The notes below the pieces were generated by a model, which worked only from the letters and a program-made list of their open reading frames with translations, did not search any database and was not told the DNA's origin. The position numbers and the translations under genes are program-made. Shown in pieces: positions 36,891 through 48,496 of a stretch of DNA of 64,000 bases (the stretch's first letter is position 1; each line of letters opens with the position of its first letter). This stretch comes from Pseudisothecium myosuroides (lineage: Eukaryota > Streptophyta > Bryopsida > Hypnales > Lembophyllaceae), in NCBI GenBank assembly GCA_951799445.1, contig OX637290.1:22252987-22316986 (forward strand), read 5' to 3'.

Positions 36891-37544
36891 AAAAGATAGT
36901 CATGGTCTTATAGGGATGAAGAAGAGATATTCCATATTCATTGTATGAACTACTCAATCTTCTCTATTGTATAGTACATATCTTCTTATTTTCCCTTTTC
37001 AATTTTTCTCTCTAACCAATGTCAAAATGTTTTGGAACAAAATAAGCTCTTAGAAGCTTCATTTTGTTAATTTTGTTCAAAGCAAGTTGAATGTCAAAAT
37101 CAAGTTTTAAGGAAAAACCCTCAAATTATTGAAATGCATTGGGTAGTGTACCATTTTTTTTAATAAACTATCCCATATAAAATAAAATAAAAAACTTAAA
37201 TGTCTTCAATTTAAGTCAATCATGTGGATATGGCATCAAAGAAGTTGCACAAATAAAAAAATGGTGAAAATCATCCATTCTTCAATATGCACAAAGTCTA
37301 TTTGACCATGCAAAAGATACAAAACGTCAATACATATTTGGCATCAATCTTCAAGGGTTAATTATTCAACAATTAAATTTTTCCTTTGATTTTTTTCCTC
37401 TATTAATTTTCTACTTAAATTTCCACCAATTTAATATCCTTCAACTTCAAATTAGTTTCAACCAAATTTTTGGCCTTTTTATTTTTGAAACAAATGAAGC
37501 CGAATGTTTCACTTGCCCTAACTTCAGTATTACACCAGTGTAAC

Positions 37545-37846
37545 TTAACCCCTAAAGCAGGCCCAAGGCATTTTCTGGCTCCGAAACCACTGAAAACTGC
37601 CATTTCTGCTGCGATCACTCCCTAAATTTTTAAAAAACTTTTTTTTTCGAATCTAACCGTAGAATCTTGTACTTCACTTGTCTCAAATCATGTGGTGAAA
37701 CTTTCATGAAGTTTGACCGTACGGATTGGAAGATATTAGCATTTGAAATTGGAAAAAGAAGTTTTTTTGAACTTTGAATTGCAATTTCAGATGACTTTGA
37801 CGGCCATTTGTGGATTTTTTTGGCACTACACACCATAAAATTAAAA
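37545..37846 (-). mobile_element. TTAA-family element, truncated copy C
   Basis: It starts TTAACCCCTAAAGC and follows copy D closely (GGCATTTTCTGGCT; CTAACCGTAGAATCTTGTAC) for about 300 bp. It then stops abruptly at about 37846, where unrelated sequence begins. The other terminus is missing. Confidence 0.65.
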
Positions 37847-39093
37847 TGGGTCCTGGTTGCCAATTGGTAACTTGCCTCTACCTTATCTCAAGTAGTGACA
37901 AAGCAAACCAAGTCATGAAGAACAACCACATATCAGTTCCTCCATCACTGTGAATGCAACTCTTTAGGCCCTTATCTAAAGGTTCTTTCTCATGACCTGT
38001 CCACTTATCATTGTGGACATAATACCAAATCCTTATAGTTCATCTCAAATGTCCATATCTCTACTTCTCACAAATCTAAGAGTGTAGAAAGAGGGGCAAC
38101 ATTCTCTGGATTTGTTGACACTGGGGAGAAAGTGACCCTGTCGGAATCTGCAGACAACGTGCTGAGAAAATTACGACGTTGAATATTGTGTTTTTCTTTG
38201 AAGCTAAATTCCAGAAATTTATGACAAGCCACCTTCAATCCTCTTTTGAATCCTCTTTTGAATTCTCTTCTGAATCCTCTTTCTGAATCCTCTTTCGAAT
38301 CCCAACTAGACTCTAAAGAAAACTAAGTGACAGATTCAAAATACGAACCATTCCCAATGCCGATGTACCCAATTTTTGTGCAGATATGCTGACGTACCCT
38401 ATCATTTTGTAAGGATCAGTCCAGGCAAGAGTCTTATCACATGTTTTTCCAGGACTTAAGACTGTCAATAACCTTGAAATTTTGAAGCCCGTGTTTGATA
38501 ATCTCTAACCTTAAAATGATGCAGGAATGCAGGATCAATGTAGTTTAATCATTCTTTTCGGTGAAGTTTTGTTAATGGCCATGCCATTTCATCAAGTCAT
38601 TTGATCAAATTCAAATTTTGCATGAGCCCAATTCCAAACACCTGTAATTGTTAAAACAGATCAGCATATGGTTGATTTTTGTTGGCATGGTCTAAGCTCT
38701 CTACCCCCATAATGAACTCTACCCAAAATGCAACACCTACTACAATTGGAATAAAAAATGTCACTTTTTTTTTTCTAGATATGATTACAACTTGAAAGTT
38801 CATGAGTGACCAAAATTCAACACCTACAACAATTGGAACAAAAAAAGGCACTTTTTCCTAGATATGATTACACAAGACGTATGTACACAACCAAAACATG
38901 ATAGTCTGAGAACGTGCTATTGATTTTTGGGTACTCTAAGAGAAAATACATTGAAATTCCCTAACTTATCCACAGGGTGTCTAAATATCACCGGCTAAAG
39001 CACATTGGAAATAAGACTTTGTTGCCAATAAGACCTTGTTGTACACACCTTGTTTTACAGACCTTTGGTTGTCAAGTCTCCACTTCCGAGCCC
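37847..39093. other. Spacer and distal upstream region of the first MiAMP1-like gene
   Basis: It contains a decayed short tandem repeat (AATCCTCTTTTG-like units, about 38240-38300) and an imperfect direct duplication of about 85 bp (AACACCTACTACAATTGG at 38727 and AACACCTACAACAATTGG at 38820). From about 38195 parts match the upstream region of the second gene copy (42495 onward), with an insertion of about 750 bp here. Confidence 0.45.
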
Positions 39094-39100
39094 TATATAA
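39094..39100 (+). promoter_or_regulatory. TATA box of MiAMP1-like gene 1
   Basis: TATATAA lies inside the phrase CCCTATATAATCCTCTAC, which is conserved at the same place in gene 2. A leader exon follows, ending at about 39245 with donor GTAAGA. A 5' UTR intron runs to an acceptor (GATTGCAG) ending at 39544. Confidence 0.65.
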
Positions 39101-39555
39101 TCCTCTACTGGACCAACTCTTGAACACCAGTCCACCACCCTTCTGAGTCTCCATTCTGCGAGACGTCCTCCAGCCTTCAATCTCCGGCACTCCTCAGTCT
39201 CTGTGAAGACGATTTCCTCAGCACCTTCTTTCTTTCGTTACTCCAGTAAGACGAGCACGCCAAGCCCATCTTAACCATTTGATGATTTGACTCTAACGCT
39301 GTCATGTTATGTAGAAGTCCCACAATGATTTGTTGTAACTTCACAGTCAATCGGTTCCATGAAGTTCATACCTTGATCGAAGTTTGGCACGTAAATGCAT
39401 GTGTAGTAGACTGAGTTTTCTCATAACCACCAAACAGAGCACCGTCGATCCGAAGTTTTCTTGAAACTGCAAAATGGTTAGCTAGTATGCTTTCGGATTC
39501 AGTTATGCTTGCTAAGTAAGTCTGTGGTCCATTGATTGATTGCAGGTTGTGCGTC

Positions 39556-39879
39556 ATGGCAACTGCTGCGAGTGTCAAACGGCAGATTGCTCTCTGCGTG
39601 GCTGTCCTTCTGGTGCTGGGGATGATGGCCCAGCCGTCGGAGGCGAGCAGTTTTCTGTTTTACACGGGCGGGTGCTCGGGGAACACGGCCACATTGAATG
39701 CGTGTGGGTGCAGTAGCATCCCCACCAACGTGAAAGGCGGCTACTCTTTCACGTACCAAGGGCAGACGGCCGCAGCCTACAATAGCGACAGCTGCACCGG
39801 GGTCGCCCAAACCCGCTTCACTGGCAGTACCGGGCAATGCACCGGAATTGGCTGGCAGAGTGTCTTTATCCAATGCTGA
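39556..39879 (+). CDS. MiAMP1-like secreted antimicrobial peptide precursor, gene 1
   Basis: The product is a 107-residue precursor. Residues 1-30 form a signal peptide (basic VKRQ, then a Leu/Val-rich core) with likely cleavage after QPSEA. The mature 77 residues have six cysteines (40, 50, 52, 80, 95, 107) with the C-x9-C-x-C start and terminal IQC of the MiAMP1 family, which folds as a Greek-key beta barrel with three disulfides. Family members are secreted defence proteins active against fungi and bacteria. The GYSFTYQGQTAAAYN segment and the W100QSVFIQC end are family hallmarks. The ATG at 39556 is used because the upstream in-frame codons lie in the 5' UTR intron and leader. Gene 2 at 43.1 kb and the broken copy at 53.2 kb are its local duplicates. 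Confidence 0.9.
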   Translation: MATAASVKRQIALCVAVLLVLGMMAQPSEASSFLFYTGGCSGNTATLNACGCSSIPTNVKGGYSFTYQGQTAAAYNSDSCTGVAQTRFTGSTGQCTGIGWQSVFIQC

Positions 39880-40755
39880 TCTTACACTGGATTGTGAATC
39901 CACGTTAGCTGTGGATGAAATGGACTTGAGATTTCTACCTCAAATCCACTAATCGGACTGCCTGAATTGTCCAACCATTCCAACTAAGTAATGTAGAATG
40001 ACAACAATTTTGTTGGTGTGTTGTTTGTTTGAGTTCGTGGGAGATTGGTTTTGAAACTTTATTAGTGTGTCACTACCACGTATACCACAGCTGAATAAGA
40101 CCAATTGTTGCTCATTTATCTCTGCATTTTTAGCACTAGAATCCTCCGTTATTATTTTAATATGAGTATGTTATTATCTCCTTTGTGGTATATCTATGTT
40201 TTATCAGTGGGATTTCTGGAGAAATAAATGTCAAGTTGGGTTACATTGTGACATGGACTTGTTATATATGCTTGTTACCATATATGCTTGTATTCATAAT
40301 GCAGAATAGGGTTTTTGAATTTGTACGGGTACTGAAAGATGTGTACCGTAGACGTTGCATGGCATGATACTTTGAATTTGGATTGAACATGATGTTCAAC
40401 AGAAGTACTTACAAATGCTTGGTAGTGTATGGAACGAGACGCACTTGGAACGCAGAGCTAGCTTCCGTGAATTTCTGTTTCTATGAACAGATGCATTAAT
40501 TTCATCTACGCAAAGCTAGCACCCGACAAAGAGCGTCACAAAATTGTACTAGAAGTTCACAGTGATCCTCATTTGCAATCTCCAACTCTGATTCACTTAT
40601 ATTCACATGACAAATTCTGAAGTATTATAATACGCGAAGCAATAGGAAGACTGAAGGTTGGAAAAGAAGCACACTGGACTAAAAAATATCTAATGAGTGA
40701 TTGCAAAAACCACATTTTTAAATTAAAAAAATATATATGGCTAATGTATACACCT
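39880..40755. other. 3' flank of MiAMP1-like gene 1 (part of the duplicated block)
   Basis: The flank to about 40655 is closely repeated after gene 2 (43497-44268), for example GCGTCAC near 40530 followed by AATTGTACTAGAAGTTCACA. The duplicated unit therefore includes promoter, leader intron, CDS and about 800 bp of 3' DNA. An AATAAA at 40223-40228 could serve in polyadenylation. Confidence 0.55.
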
Positions 40756-41693
40756 TTAACCCCTAAAGGCCCATTGTCCCTTCGGGGGACAAATGGGATT
40801 TCGGGCAGGTACCTACGGGCTGAAATTTTGTCCAGATTTTTTGAAACTTTTTTTGGAGGTAGAAAAGCTGATAAGCTTTGTGGGAATATAATTTTTTTCA
40901 CAATTGGTGCACGGGAACAAAAGTTATGACCAAATAAGCTCAAAACAGGGGACGGCGGGCAGCTTGGGCAGCAAAAAAAAAATGGCAAAAATTTGATTTT
41001 TTTTATTTTAGTATTTTTTTTCCTCATAGATTATATTTTTGCCTATCTAGAAAGCTTTGATTCATTTCATTTGACTTGGTTATGAGGAAGTTATGGACAT
41101 TCTTGTTTTTCGGGCAGTTAGAGCATCTTCTTGAAAAAAATAACTGTAGAATTCATTTCTGAATGCTATTTTTGCAATTTTTCAAAAAAAAAAAAATCTC
41201 ATTGTTTAGTTTACTTACTAAAACAATCTCACCATTGGGATTATTGTATTTTAATTCCATCTAAGAAATATTAATATTTTAGATTTTCCTTCTATCTCGT
41301 ACCTACTTCTACTTAACAATTGTTTTAGGAATGATAATTAAGTTTTTTTGAATATATTTTTTTCCCTACACTCTCAACTCAATTCTCCACTACAAAGATT
41401 AAAAGCTCAAAACTCTGTAGTGCAAAAATTTTAAGTTAAAAATGTTCAAAGTCAAAAAATCCAGTCCCGCAATGTGCTGAAAAACTTGTTTTTCCCACTT
41501 TAATTGCAAATATCTTGCAATCTGTGCGGTCAAAAATTCTGAAATTTTTTCCATACATTCTCATACTAGTTAGGTGTAAGATCCTACGGTTAGATGTGAA
41601 AAAAAAAATTCAAATTTTTTTACTCTTTGCTATAGAAATGGCAGTTTTCAATGTTTTTTGGCAGAAAAAAGGCCTTGGGCCTTTAGGGGTTAA
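40756..41693 (+). mobile_element. TTAA-flanked non-autonomous element, copy E
   Basis: The ends are TTAACCCCTAAAGGCCC and GGGCCTTTAGGGGTTAA (938 bp); here the terminal inverted repeat is longer and nearly perfect. Internal landmarks are GGGCAGGTACCTACGGGCTG near the left end and AAGATCCTACGGTTA at about 41579, about 115 bp from the right end. It is the reverse-orientation sister of copy G, with close similarity along much of its length. Confidence 0.85.
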
Positions 41694-42307
41694 AATGAAG
41701 GTAACCACCAGAGAAAAAGCATAGGAAAATTCTCTAAGAAGGAGAACTAGAAAAATGCCAAATCTCTAGAAAATAGATACTTTGAAGTTTTATTAATTAA
41801 AAATAGAAAAAAACTTAATAAATAAAATAAAAATTGTCCATTTGTAACAACTCTATGAAGATAGTAATTCACCAAAACTCTAGAAGAACCACCAAAATAA
41901 TATTTTACATGCTTTGAAATTAATGCCAGCTAAATGAAGCTCATTTTGTGGACTTCCACAATCCACACCACATAAAATTAATTGTTCTTAGAATTCTTTT
42001 AGAGAATGGGTACAAGTCTACTAGAAGGCCATCTCTTCCAAATTTCAGCTCCATTTTGGTTCTTTGGGTACTACTTTGGTCCAAAAAATCCAAAATTGAC
42101 AATTAAGATATAAAATCAGGGGCTATGTTTTTATAGTAAAACGTTTTTAAAAGATTCCAAAAAATTAGACAAGGTGTATAATAGTGAAAAGTACCTTGTT
42201 TATAAATTTTGATTCATTTGAAGCAAGAATGCAAAAGTTATGGCCCCCCCAAAAAATCAACCTGTGACGTGTGACAAGAAATAGGAGAAGTGTTTCTTAC
42301 AATCACC
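41694..42307. repeat. Partial element ending in GTGTTTCTTACAATCACC
   Basis: The right boundary at about 42307 matches the right end of the 61.7-62.45 kb element (GTGTTTCTTGCAATCACC). Interior phrases (ATGCAAAAGTTATG) are also shared. The left end was not found, and copy E adjoins it on that side. Confidence 0.4.
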
Positions 42308-42628
42308 TTAATGTTAGTAGCCAAGTCGGTCTCACGTTTTCTCATTTGTTGCTTTCTTCAATCACCTCATGATTTGTCGCTATTTTAAGCAATGAATAGC
42401 GATGGAGTTTACAATAATGACATGATGCAAAAAACATGCAAAAAACGTGAATGAGAATGTGTAAAAAGTACATGATATTAAATCTTGTACGTACCTCTCT
42501 TTGAAGCTAAAGTCCATGCATTCATAACAAGCCACCTTCAATCAAGTCCCAAAAATGACAAGCACCTACTTGATTACATTCCTAAATTGTTTTACAGACC
42601 TTGTTGTCAAGTCTCCACTTCCAAGCCC

Positions 42629-42635
42629 TATATAA
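42629..42635 (+). promoter_or_regulatory. TATA box of MiAMP1-like gene 2
   Basis: TATATAA occurs in the same conserved context as in gene 1 (CCCTATATAATCCTCTAC). The leader exon ends at about 42784 with donor GTAAGA, and a 336-base 5' UTR intron ends at 43120 (TTGATTGCAG). Confidence 0.65.
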
Positions 42636-43130
42636 TCCTCTACAGGACCAACTCTTCCACACCAGTCCACCACCCATCTGAGTCTCCATTCTCCGAGACG
42701 TACTACTCCAACCTTCAATCTCCGGCACTCCTCAGTCTCTGTAAGGACGACTTCCTCAGCACCTCCTTTCATTCTTTTTCTCCAGTAAGACAAGCACGCC
42801 AAGCCCATCTTAACCATTCAGTATCTTCATTCTAATGCTGTCACTGGGCATGTTCTGTAGAAGTTCCAGTCATTCCCACAGTGAGTGATTTTTTGTGATT
42901 AATTCCACAGTCAAGCGATTGGTTCCACCAAGACCTTGATCTTGATTGAAGTTTTGCTCGTAAATGTGTATTAGAGTTTTCTCATATCCACCAAACTGAC
43001 AGAGCTAGCAACGTCAGAAATACATATTTCTTGAAACTGCAAAATATTTAGCTTGCATGTATGCTTTCAGATTCAGTTATGCTTGCTAAGCAGTTATTGT
43101 GGTCCAGTGATTGATTGCAGGTTGCGCGTC

Positions 43131-43496
43131 ATGGCAACAGCTGCGAGTGTCAAACGGCAGTTTGCTCTCTGTGTGGCTGTCCTTCTGTTGCTGGGGATGA
43201 TGGCTCAGCCATCGGATGCCATGAGCAGTTTTACGTTTTACTCGGGCAGTAACTGCGCGGGGAACTCGACCACCGTGAATACGTGTAGGTGCAGTGACAT
43301 CCCACGCTTTGGGCTTACACCAAGTGCAAGCTTCACTTTCAATTACAGTGGGCAGGGGGCCATAGCCTTCAGAACCACCAACTGCAGCGGGATCCCATTT
43401 TCTATGCATCGGGTGGAAGTAGCCGCCTTCGGTCCCCGCACTACTGGGCAATGCAACAAAGTTAATTTTCGGAGTGTCTATTTTCTATGTTTGTAA
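43131..43496 (+). CDS. MiAMP1-like secreted antimicrobial peptide precursor, gene 2
   Basis: This is a 121-residue precursor and a paralogue of gene 1. The signal peptide (MATAASVKRQFALCVAVLLL) is nearly identical. The mature part begins MSSFTFYSGSNC and keeps six cysteines, ending LCL instead of IQC. It has extra residues between the second and third cysteine groups and before the fifth cysteine, so it is more diverged in the mature part than in the signal peptide. Several N-x-S/T sites (NST, NYS, NCS) are possible glycosylation sites. It is probably secreted with a defence role like gene 1. The frame is intact, and promoter and leader intron are conserved. The lengthened loops may alter activity. 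Confidence 0.85.
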   Translation: MATAASVKRQFALCVAVLLLLGMMAQPSDAMSSFTFYSGSNCAGNSTTVNTCRCSDIPRFGLTPSASFTFNYSGQGAIAFRTTNCSGIPFSMHRVEVAAFGPRTTGQCNKVNFRSVYFLCL

Positions 43497-44469
43497 GCAT
43501 GTTAATTAGCTGGATGAAGTGGCCACTTGAGATTTCTACCTCAAATCCACTAATCGAACTACCTGAATTGTCCAACCAATCAGCTAAGTAATGTAGAATG
43601 GCAACAATTTTGTTGGTGTGTTATTTGTTTGAGTTAGTGAGAGAGTTCGTTTCGGAACTTTATGTATGTCACGATCACCTTTACCACAGCTCAATAAGAC
43701 CATTTGTTGCTCATTCATTTTTGTATTTCCAGAAGTAGAATCCTCCATCAATATTTCAATATGAATATGTTATTATCTCCTTTGTGACACATCTATGTTT
43801 TATCGGTTGGTTTTCTGGAGAAAAGTAAATGTCAAGTTGGATTACATTGTGACATGGACTTGTTATTTACCATATATGCTTGTAGTTGTAATGCAGAATA
43901 GGGTTTTTGAATTTGTACGGGTACTGAAAGATGTGTGCCGCAGACGCTGCATGGCTTGATACTTGAAATTTGCTTTCAGATTGAACATGATGTTCAGTGG
44001 AAGTACTTACAAATGTTTGGTAGTTTGTGGAACAAGACGCACCTGGAACACGGAGCTGGCTTCTGTGAATTTCTGTTTCTACAAACAGATGCATTAATTT
44101 TATCTATGCAAAGCTAGCACCTGACAAAGAGCGTCACCTAATTGTACTAGAACTTCACAGTGACCCTCATCTGCAATCTCTAACTCTGATTCACTTATAT
44201 TCACATGACAAATTCTGAAGTATTATAATACGCGAAGCAATAGGAAGACTGAAAGTAGGGAAAAGAAAAGCATTGGACTTTGTTGAAATAAATCATTGAC
44301 AACATTGCATGACTGTTCTATAGAAGTACTAGCAAATGTGACCACCATTTCCCAGACCATTCTGGACAGCATTACATATGAATGGACAGTGTCATGCTTG
44401 CAAACATTTCTTAACTTCCTCTTAGGACATTCATTCTTTCATAGGTGTAATTCCTGAAAAACATTACAT
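43497..44469. other. 3' flank of MiAMP1-like gene 2
   Basis: Up to about 44268 it parallels the flank of gene 1. After that the sequence is unique and leads into the last exon of the minus-strand gene below. Confidence 0.45.
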
Positions 44470-44818
44470 TCATTGTAATTTGATTTCCGTACGTTCAATG
44501 CAGTACTTCAATCTTTCATTGCAGTTTGCACAGGTTCCACAAAACAATTGACCAATATAAATATTATCCTCGTTGTCCAGCAGTTTAAAATCTGAGCAGT
44601 ACTCTATAACAAGTAAGCCAGTATGTATTCTTAAGAACTAGAAAACACATCAGGAGCACAATGTAATGCGTGCACCCAAAGAAACACCCTAAGAGTTACT
44701 GTCATACCTTCCTAGAGCTCTCCATGACTCTCTGCATGCTGGGAACTTTGGTAGGATGGGCCACAAATTCATTGGGGTTATGCATATTAAGCTCTTCATC
44801 CTCATATTTTTTGGTGAA
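44470..44818 (-). CDS. Last two exons of an unrecognised Cys-containing protein (partial)
   Basis: Two exons can be read on the minus strand: 44708-44818 (37 codons, FTKKYEDEELNMHNPNEFVA...) and 44470-44601 (43 codons plus stop). The joined frame has no stop, and the borders are AG/GT with matching phase. The last exon carries a cysteine cluster (LFCGTCANCNERLKYC) that could bind a metal. I do not recognise the family. The amino-acid composition is protein-like, unlike chance frames nearby. Earlier exons should lie at higher coordinates, beyond or between the transposon copies at 45-48.5 kb; one candidate exon is 49474-49642. Function is unknown. Confidence 0.45.
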
Positions 44819-45676
44819 CTAATTTTTTGAATTGACATGTGAAAAGAGGATTGAAAGACTTCAAATCACTTCAGCTGCATACTAAAAGACCCTCATCATC
44901 AAACACTATACTCTTTCAGTCCTTAAGTTATTGATGTTATTGTGTTTTATTTTCCTATGTGATCTCTAATATGTCTAGTTTGAATTTGTATGGTTACAAT
45001 CCAAAAGAAATAAATACAATTTTTCAAAATATTGGCTTCAGTTTCAATTTAAAACAACTTACAAGAACCTCAAAAAAGGCTTTGGGCATTTAGGGATTCA
45101 TGAATGGGATTTAAATAATAGCTTCACATCCTTATCGAACTAAGAAGCTTTGAGTTACTTGTGTATTAAAAGTCATAAAATTTTCAAAGAAAATTTGGGA
45201 ATTTAAAAAAACAAACTCTAAATTTCTTTTTTTTTAAAAGGAAAAAACTATAACTTAATCGTAATTCATAATATGTTGAAGAAAAAACTTTGAGAGTGCA
45301 TATAATCAGTCGTAATATCTTGAACAAATAACTAGGGAGCACATATAAAAATTCTACAAAACGAATCCATATTCATGCTTGGAAAAAACAATACGTAGAA
45401 CGAAGTTGAAAATGATTTGAAATACTAAATTCATACAAATTTATCTATGGTATTAGAAAAATACTAATACGAATGGTTGTAATGTTGTAATAAACAATCT
45501 ACATCCTTTGATTGGTTATTAAAAAATAAATCGGGAAGTCAATTCATTAAATAACTTTAGAGTTCTTCTTTTAAAGTGGAGATTGCATGCACACTAAAAC
45601 TCATCGGCACTTTCATCTCATTAATTGAAGTGGAATGATCTAAAACTAGGTCAACATACCCAAGCACAACTTTAGA
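44819..45676. other. Probable intron with a degenerate TTAA-family remnant
   Basis: From about 45280 to 45620 the sequence resembles the reversed interior of copy A (TGGTTGTAATGTTGTAATAA; ACAATCTACATCC). At 45085-45105 GGGCATTTAGGGATTCA looks like a decayed terminus. The remnant lies next to copy D. Confidence 0.4.
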
Positions 45677-46600
45677 TTAACCCCTAAAGGCCCAAGGCAT
45701 TTTCTGGCTTTGAAACCACTGAAAACTAGCATTTTTGCTGCGATCACTCCCTAAACCAATTTTTTTTTTAAAGAATCTAACCGTAAGATCTTGTACTTCA
45801 CTTGTCTCAAATCACGTGGTAAAAATTTCATGAAGTTTGAACATACGGATTGGAAGATATTAGCGTTTGAAGTTGGAAAAAGAAGTTTTTTTGAACTCTG
45901 GATTGCAATTTCAGATGACTTTGATGGCCATTTGTGGATTTTTTTTGCACTACACACCATAAAGTTAAAAAATTTTATGTTGAACATTTGAGTTGAAAGT
46001 CGGGGAAAAAAATTTCAGAATGTCAAAACTTGATTTTCACATATAAAAAATTTATTAAGTAGAAGTAGGTCCAAAATTGAACAAAACACTAAATCTTCAA
46101 TAGCTATTAGATGGAATTAAAAAACCATCATCCCAACGGTGGGATTGTTCTTGCAAACAAACTTAACCTTTTCAAAAAAAAATTTGAAAAATTGCGAAAA
46201 TTGCATTCAAAAATTAATTTTATAAGTTATTTTTTTGAAGAAGACGCTCAGATTGCCCGAAAAACAAGATTGTCCATAACTTTCTCATTCTAAGTCCAAT
46301 TCGAATGAATCAAAGCTTCAAATATAGACAAAAACATGATCTTTGAGAAAAAAAAATCAAAAAAAAAAATTCAATATTTTAAAGGGTTTTTTTTTCTGCC
46401 CGGTGAACTGTTTTTTTGACTTCGGACGGCATAACTTTTTTCCCGGGCACCGATTGCAAAAAAATTATATTTTTGGAAAGCTAATGTGATTTCCTATCTT
46501 CAAAAAAAGTTTCAAAAATCAGGTCGAAATTTTGAGGTCGCACGAGCCTGCCCGAAATCCCAAGTGTCCCCCGAGGGGACTTTAAGCCTTTAGGGGTTAA
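45677..46600 (-). mobile_element. TTAA-flanked non-autonomous element, copy D
   Basis: The ends are TTAACCCCTAAAGGCCC and GCCTTTAGGGGTTAA (924 bp). The internal motif reads CTAACCGTAAGATCTTGTAC about 100 bp from the left end, so it is reversed relative to A, E and F. GCCCGAAATCCCAAGTG near the right end parallels copy G. No coding frame. Confidence 0.85.
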
Positions 46601-47556
46601 AATATGGATTGTAGCTTATCCTACAATGTATACAACCTTGCAATCGAAGCATGAATATGTCATTGCAAAGAAATGTACATAACTGTTGTTGACAATTTCA
46701 ATCATTATTTTTGAAGTGCGTGTAATTTTTAATTCATATTACAATGGTTCAAAAAAAAATAACTCAAAAAAACTATAAACATTTGAAATAGGCCATACGG
46801 ATTGAAAGAACTCTTAGGCCAAATACTTTTGCGGCTTTCAAAGTTTACGGTGTGAATAAAACATTTTCTTAGACTCTTGTTTGAGAAAGTTAGGAAAATT
46901 TGACTACTTTTTAAATGGAAATCTTTTCTTCAACTGTAATTTTTTTTAATATTATCACAACCTAAATCATATTAATATTTATGCAAGTGCCGAATTCAAA
47001 AGAAAATAAATATGCCACAATTCCTCACATACCTTGCAATCATTTAAGGAAAAAAACTTGTCATCCAAAGACTTTATTTATTTATTTATGGAATACTCAC
47101 AAACTCAGTCAATGTCCGTATCAAATTTTTGAAAACACACATTACAAATGCACTTATGACATGACCCCACACATTTCTTTCGATATATATTGAACATTCA
47201 TTGATTAAGACAAAATCTACAAAAAAGTACCACCCTAGAGGATCCAATCATTACAGTTGTAGCAAATAGGTGACTTCTTCTTGTTAAGTTTGCTTTGCTT
47301 CAATGTTCATTTGAAATTTCAAATGAATTTCAAAAGAAAAGCTTCAAATCATATTTCAAAATTTAGAAGAAAAAAAATGAATTCTACCAAATATATGTCA
47401 TCTATACATGTTCACCACCTTCCCATGTATATAAATTCCATTATTTTAATGCATCAAACATTTTGAAACACATCTCTAATATGTATGCATCATTTAGACT
47501 TCTCCACACAACAGTATTAGATAAAATTCCACGTAATAAAAATTTAACACGATTGG
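46601..47556. other. AT-rich spacer, nothing recognised
   Basis: No gene was recognised. A minus-strand reading near 47100-47180 gives a short cysteine-rich string, but it has no reliable borders. Confidence 0.3.
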
Positions 47557-48496
47557 TTCACCCCTAAAGGACCAAAGTGCATTTTTGGCTACATAGCAGT
47601 TTTGGACAGCTCACTACAAATGCAATTTTTAATTTTTTTGTTGAAACTTTCACACAACATTTTCCCAAAGAGTACCTTTAAGAACCAACAACTTTCATAA
47701 CTTTCAGCTACATTGCAAAGAAGTTATTGTATGATATGTAGTTTTTATTGCTTGGTGAGCAGCTTCGGCAGCTTAGAAAACTTCTTTACAAATCACTATT
47801 AAAAAATTTGAAATTTGCTTCTAAATACATACATATATATATATATGGAAAGCTTTAGATCTTTCCATTTTGATTAATGAGCTGAAAGTATGAAGAGTTC
47901 TAGTTGGGCATAATTTGTGGGTAGTTATGGAATCTCTACTTTAAAATAAACTTTGAAGTCCTTTATTTTACTCAAGTTTCAATATTTTTGAAAAAACATA
48001 ATAAAAATGGATGAACATTATTTAATAAAAATTACAACATTTGGAACTATCATTTTTCCATTCTATAAATAAACAGTTAACAATTTAGTATTTTGATACA
48101 TTCTCTACATCTTTCTACAAACTAATAATGTCCGTTGTACAACTTCTACTGAATTGGAAATTTTTGAAGAATATAGACAATTTGTCTTCAAGAATCAATC
48201 AAAAGAATTACAACCATTTTGGACATTTTTTCGCAATGATATGACCTTCTAAAGTGCAAATGCCTGGATTTTGCAAGGAAAAAAAATTGGCACTTTAAAT
48301 GCTAATAATTTGCAACCTACATGGAGAAGATTCCTGAATTTTTCTCCACATCTTTTCATACCAGCTTACTACAAGATCCTACGGTTACATATGTCTCTAA
48401 TTTTATTTTATTTTTGCTAAAATTTGGTACTTGTATTAAAAATGGCCGTTTTGGAGACTTTGCAGTAAAAACATAGTCAAAAAACTTTAGGGGCTA
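47557..48496 (+). mobile_element. TTAA-family non-autonomous element, copy F (mutated target sites)
   Basis: The left end is TTCACCCCTAAAGGACC and the right end is AACTTTAGGGGCTAAC, so both flanking TTAA copies carry a substitution. The length is 940 bp. The interior is close to copy A, including AAGATCCTACGGTTACATAT about 125 bp from the right end. Confidence 0.75.
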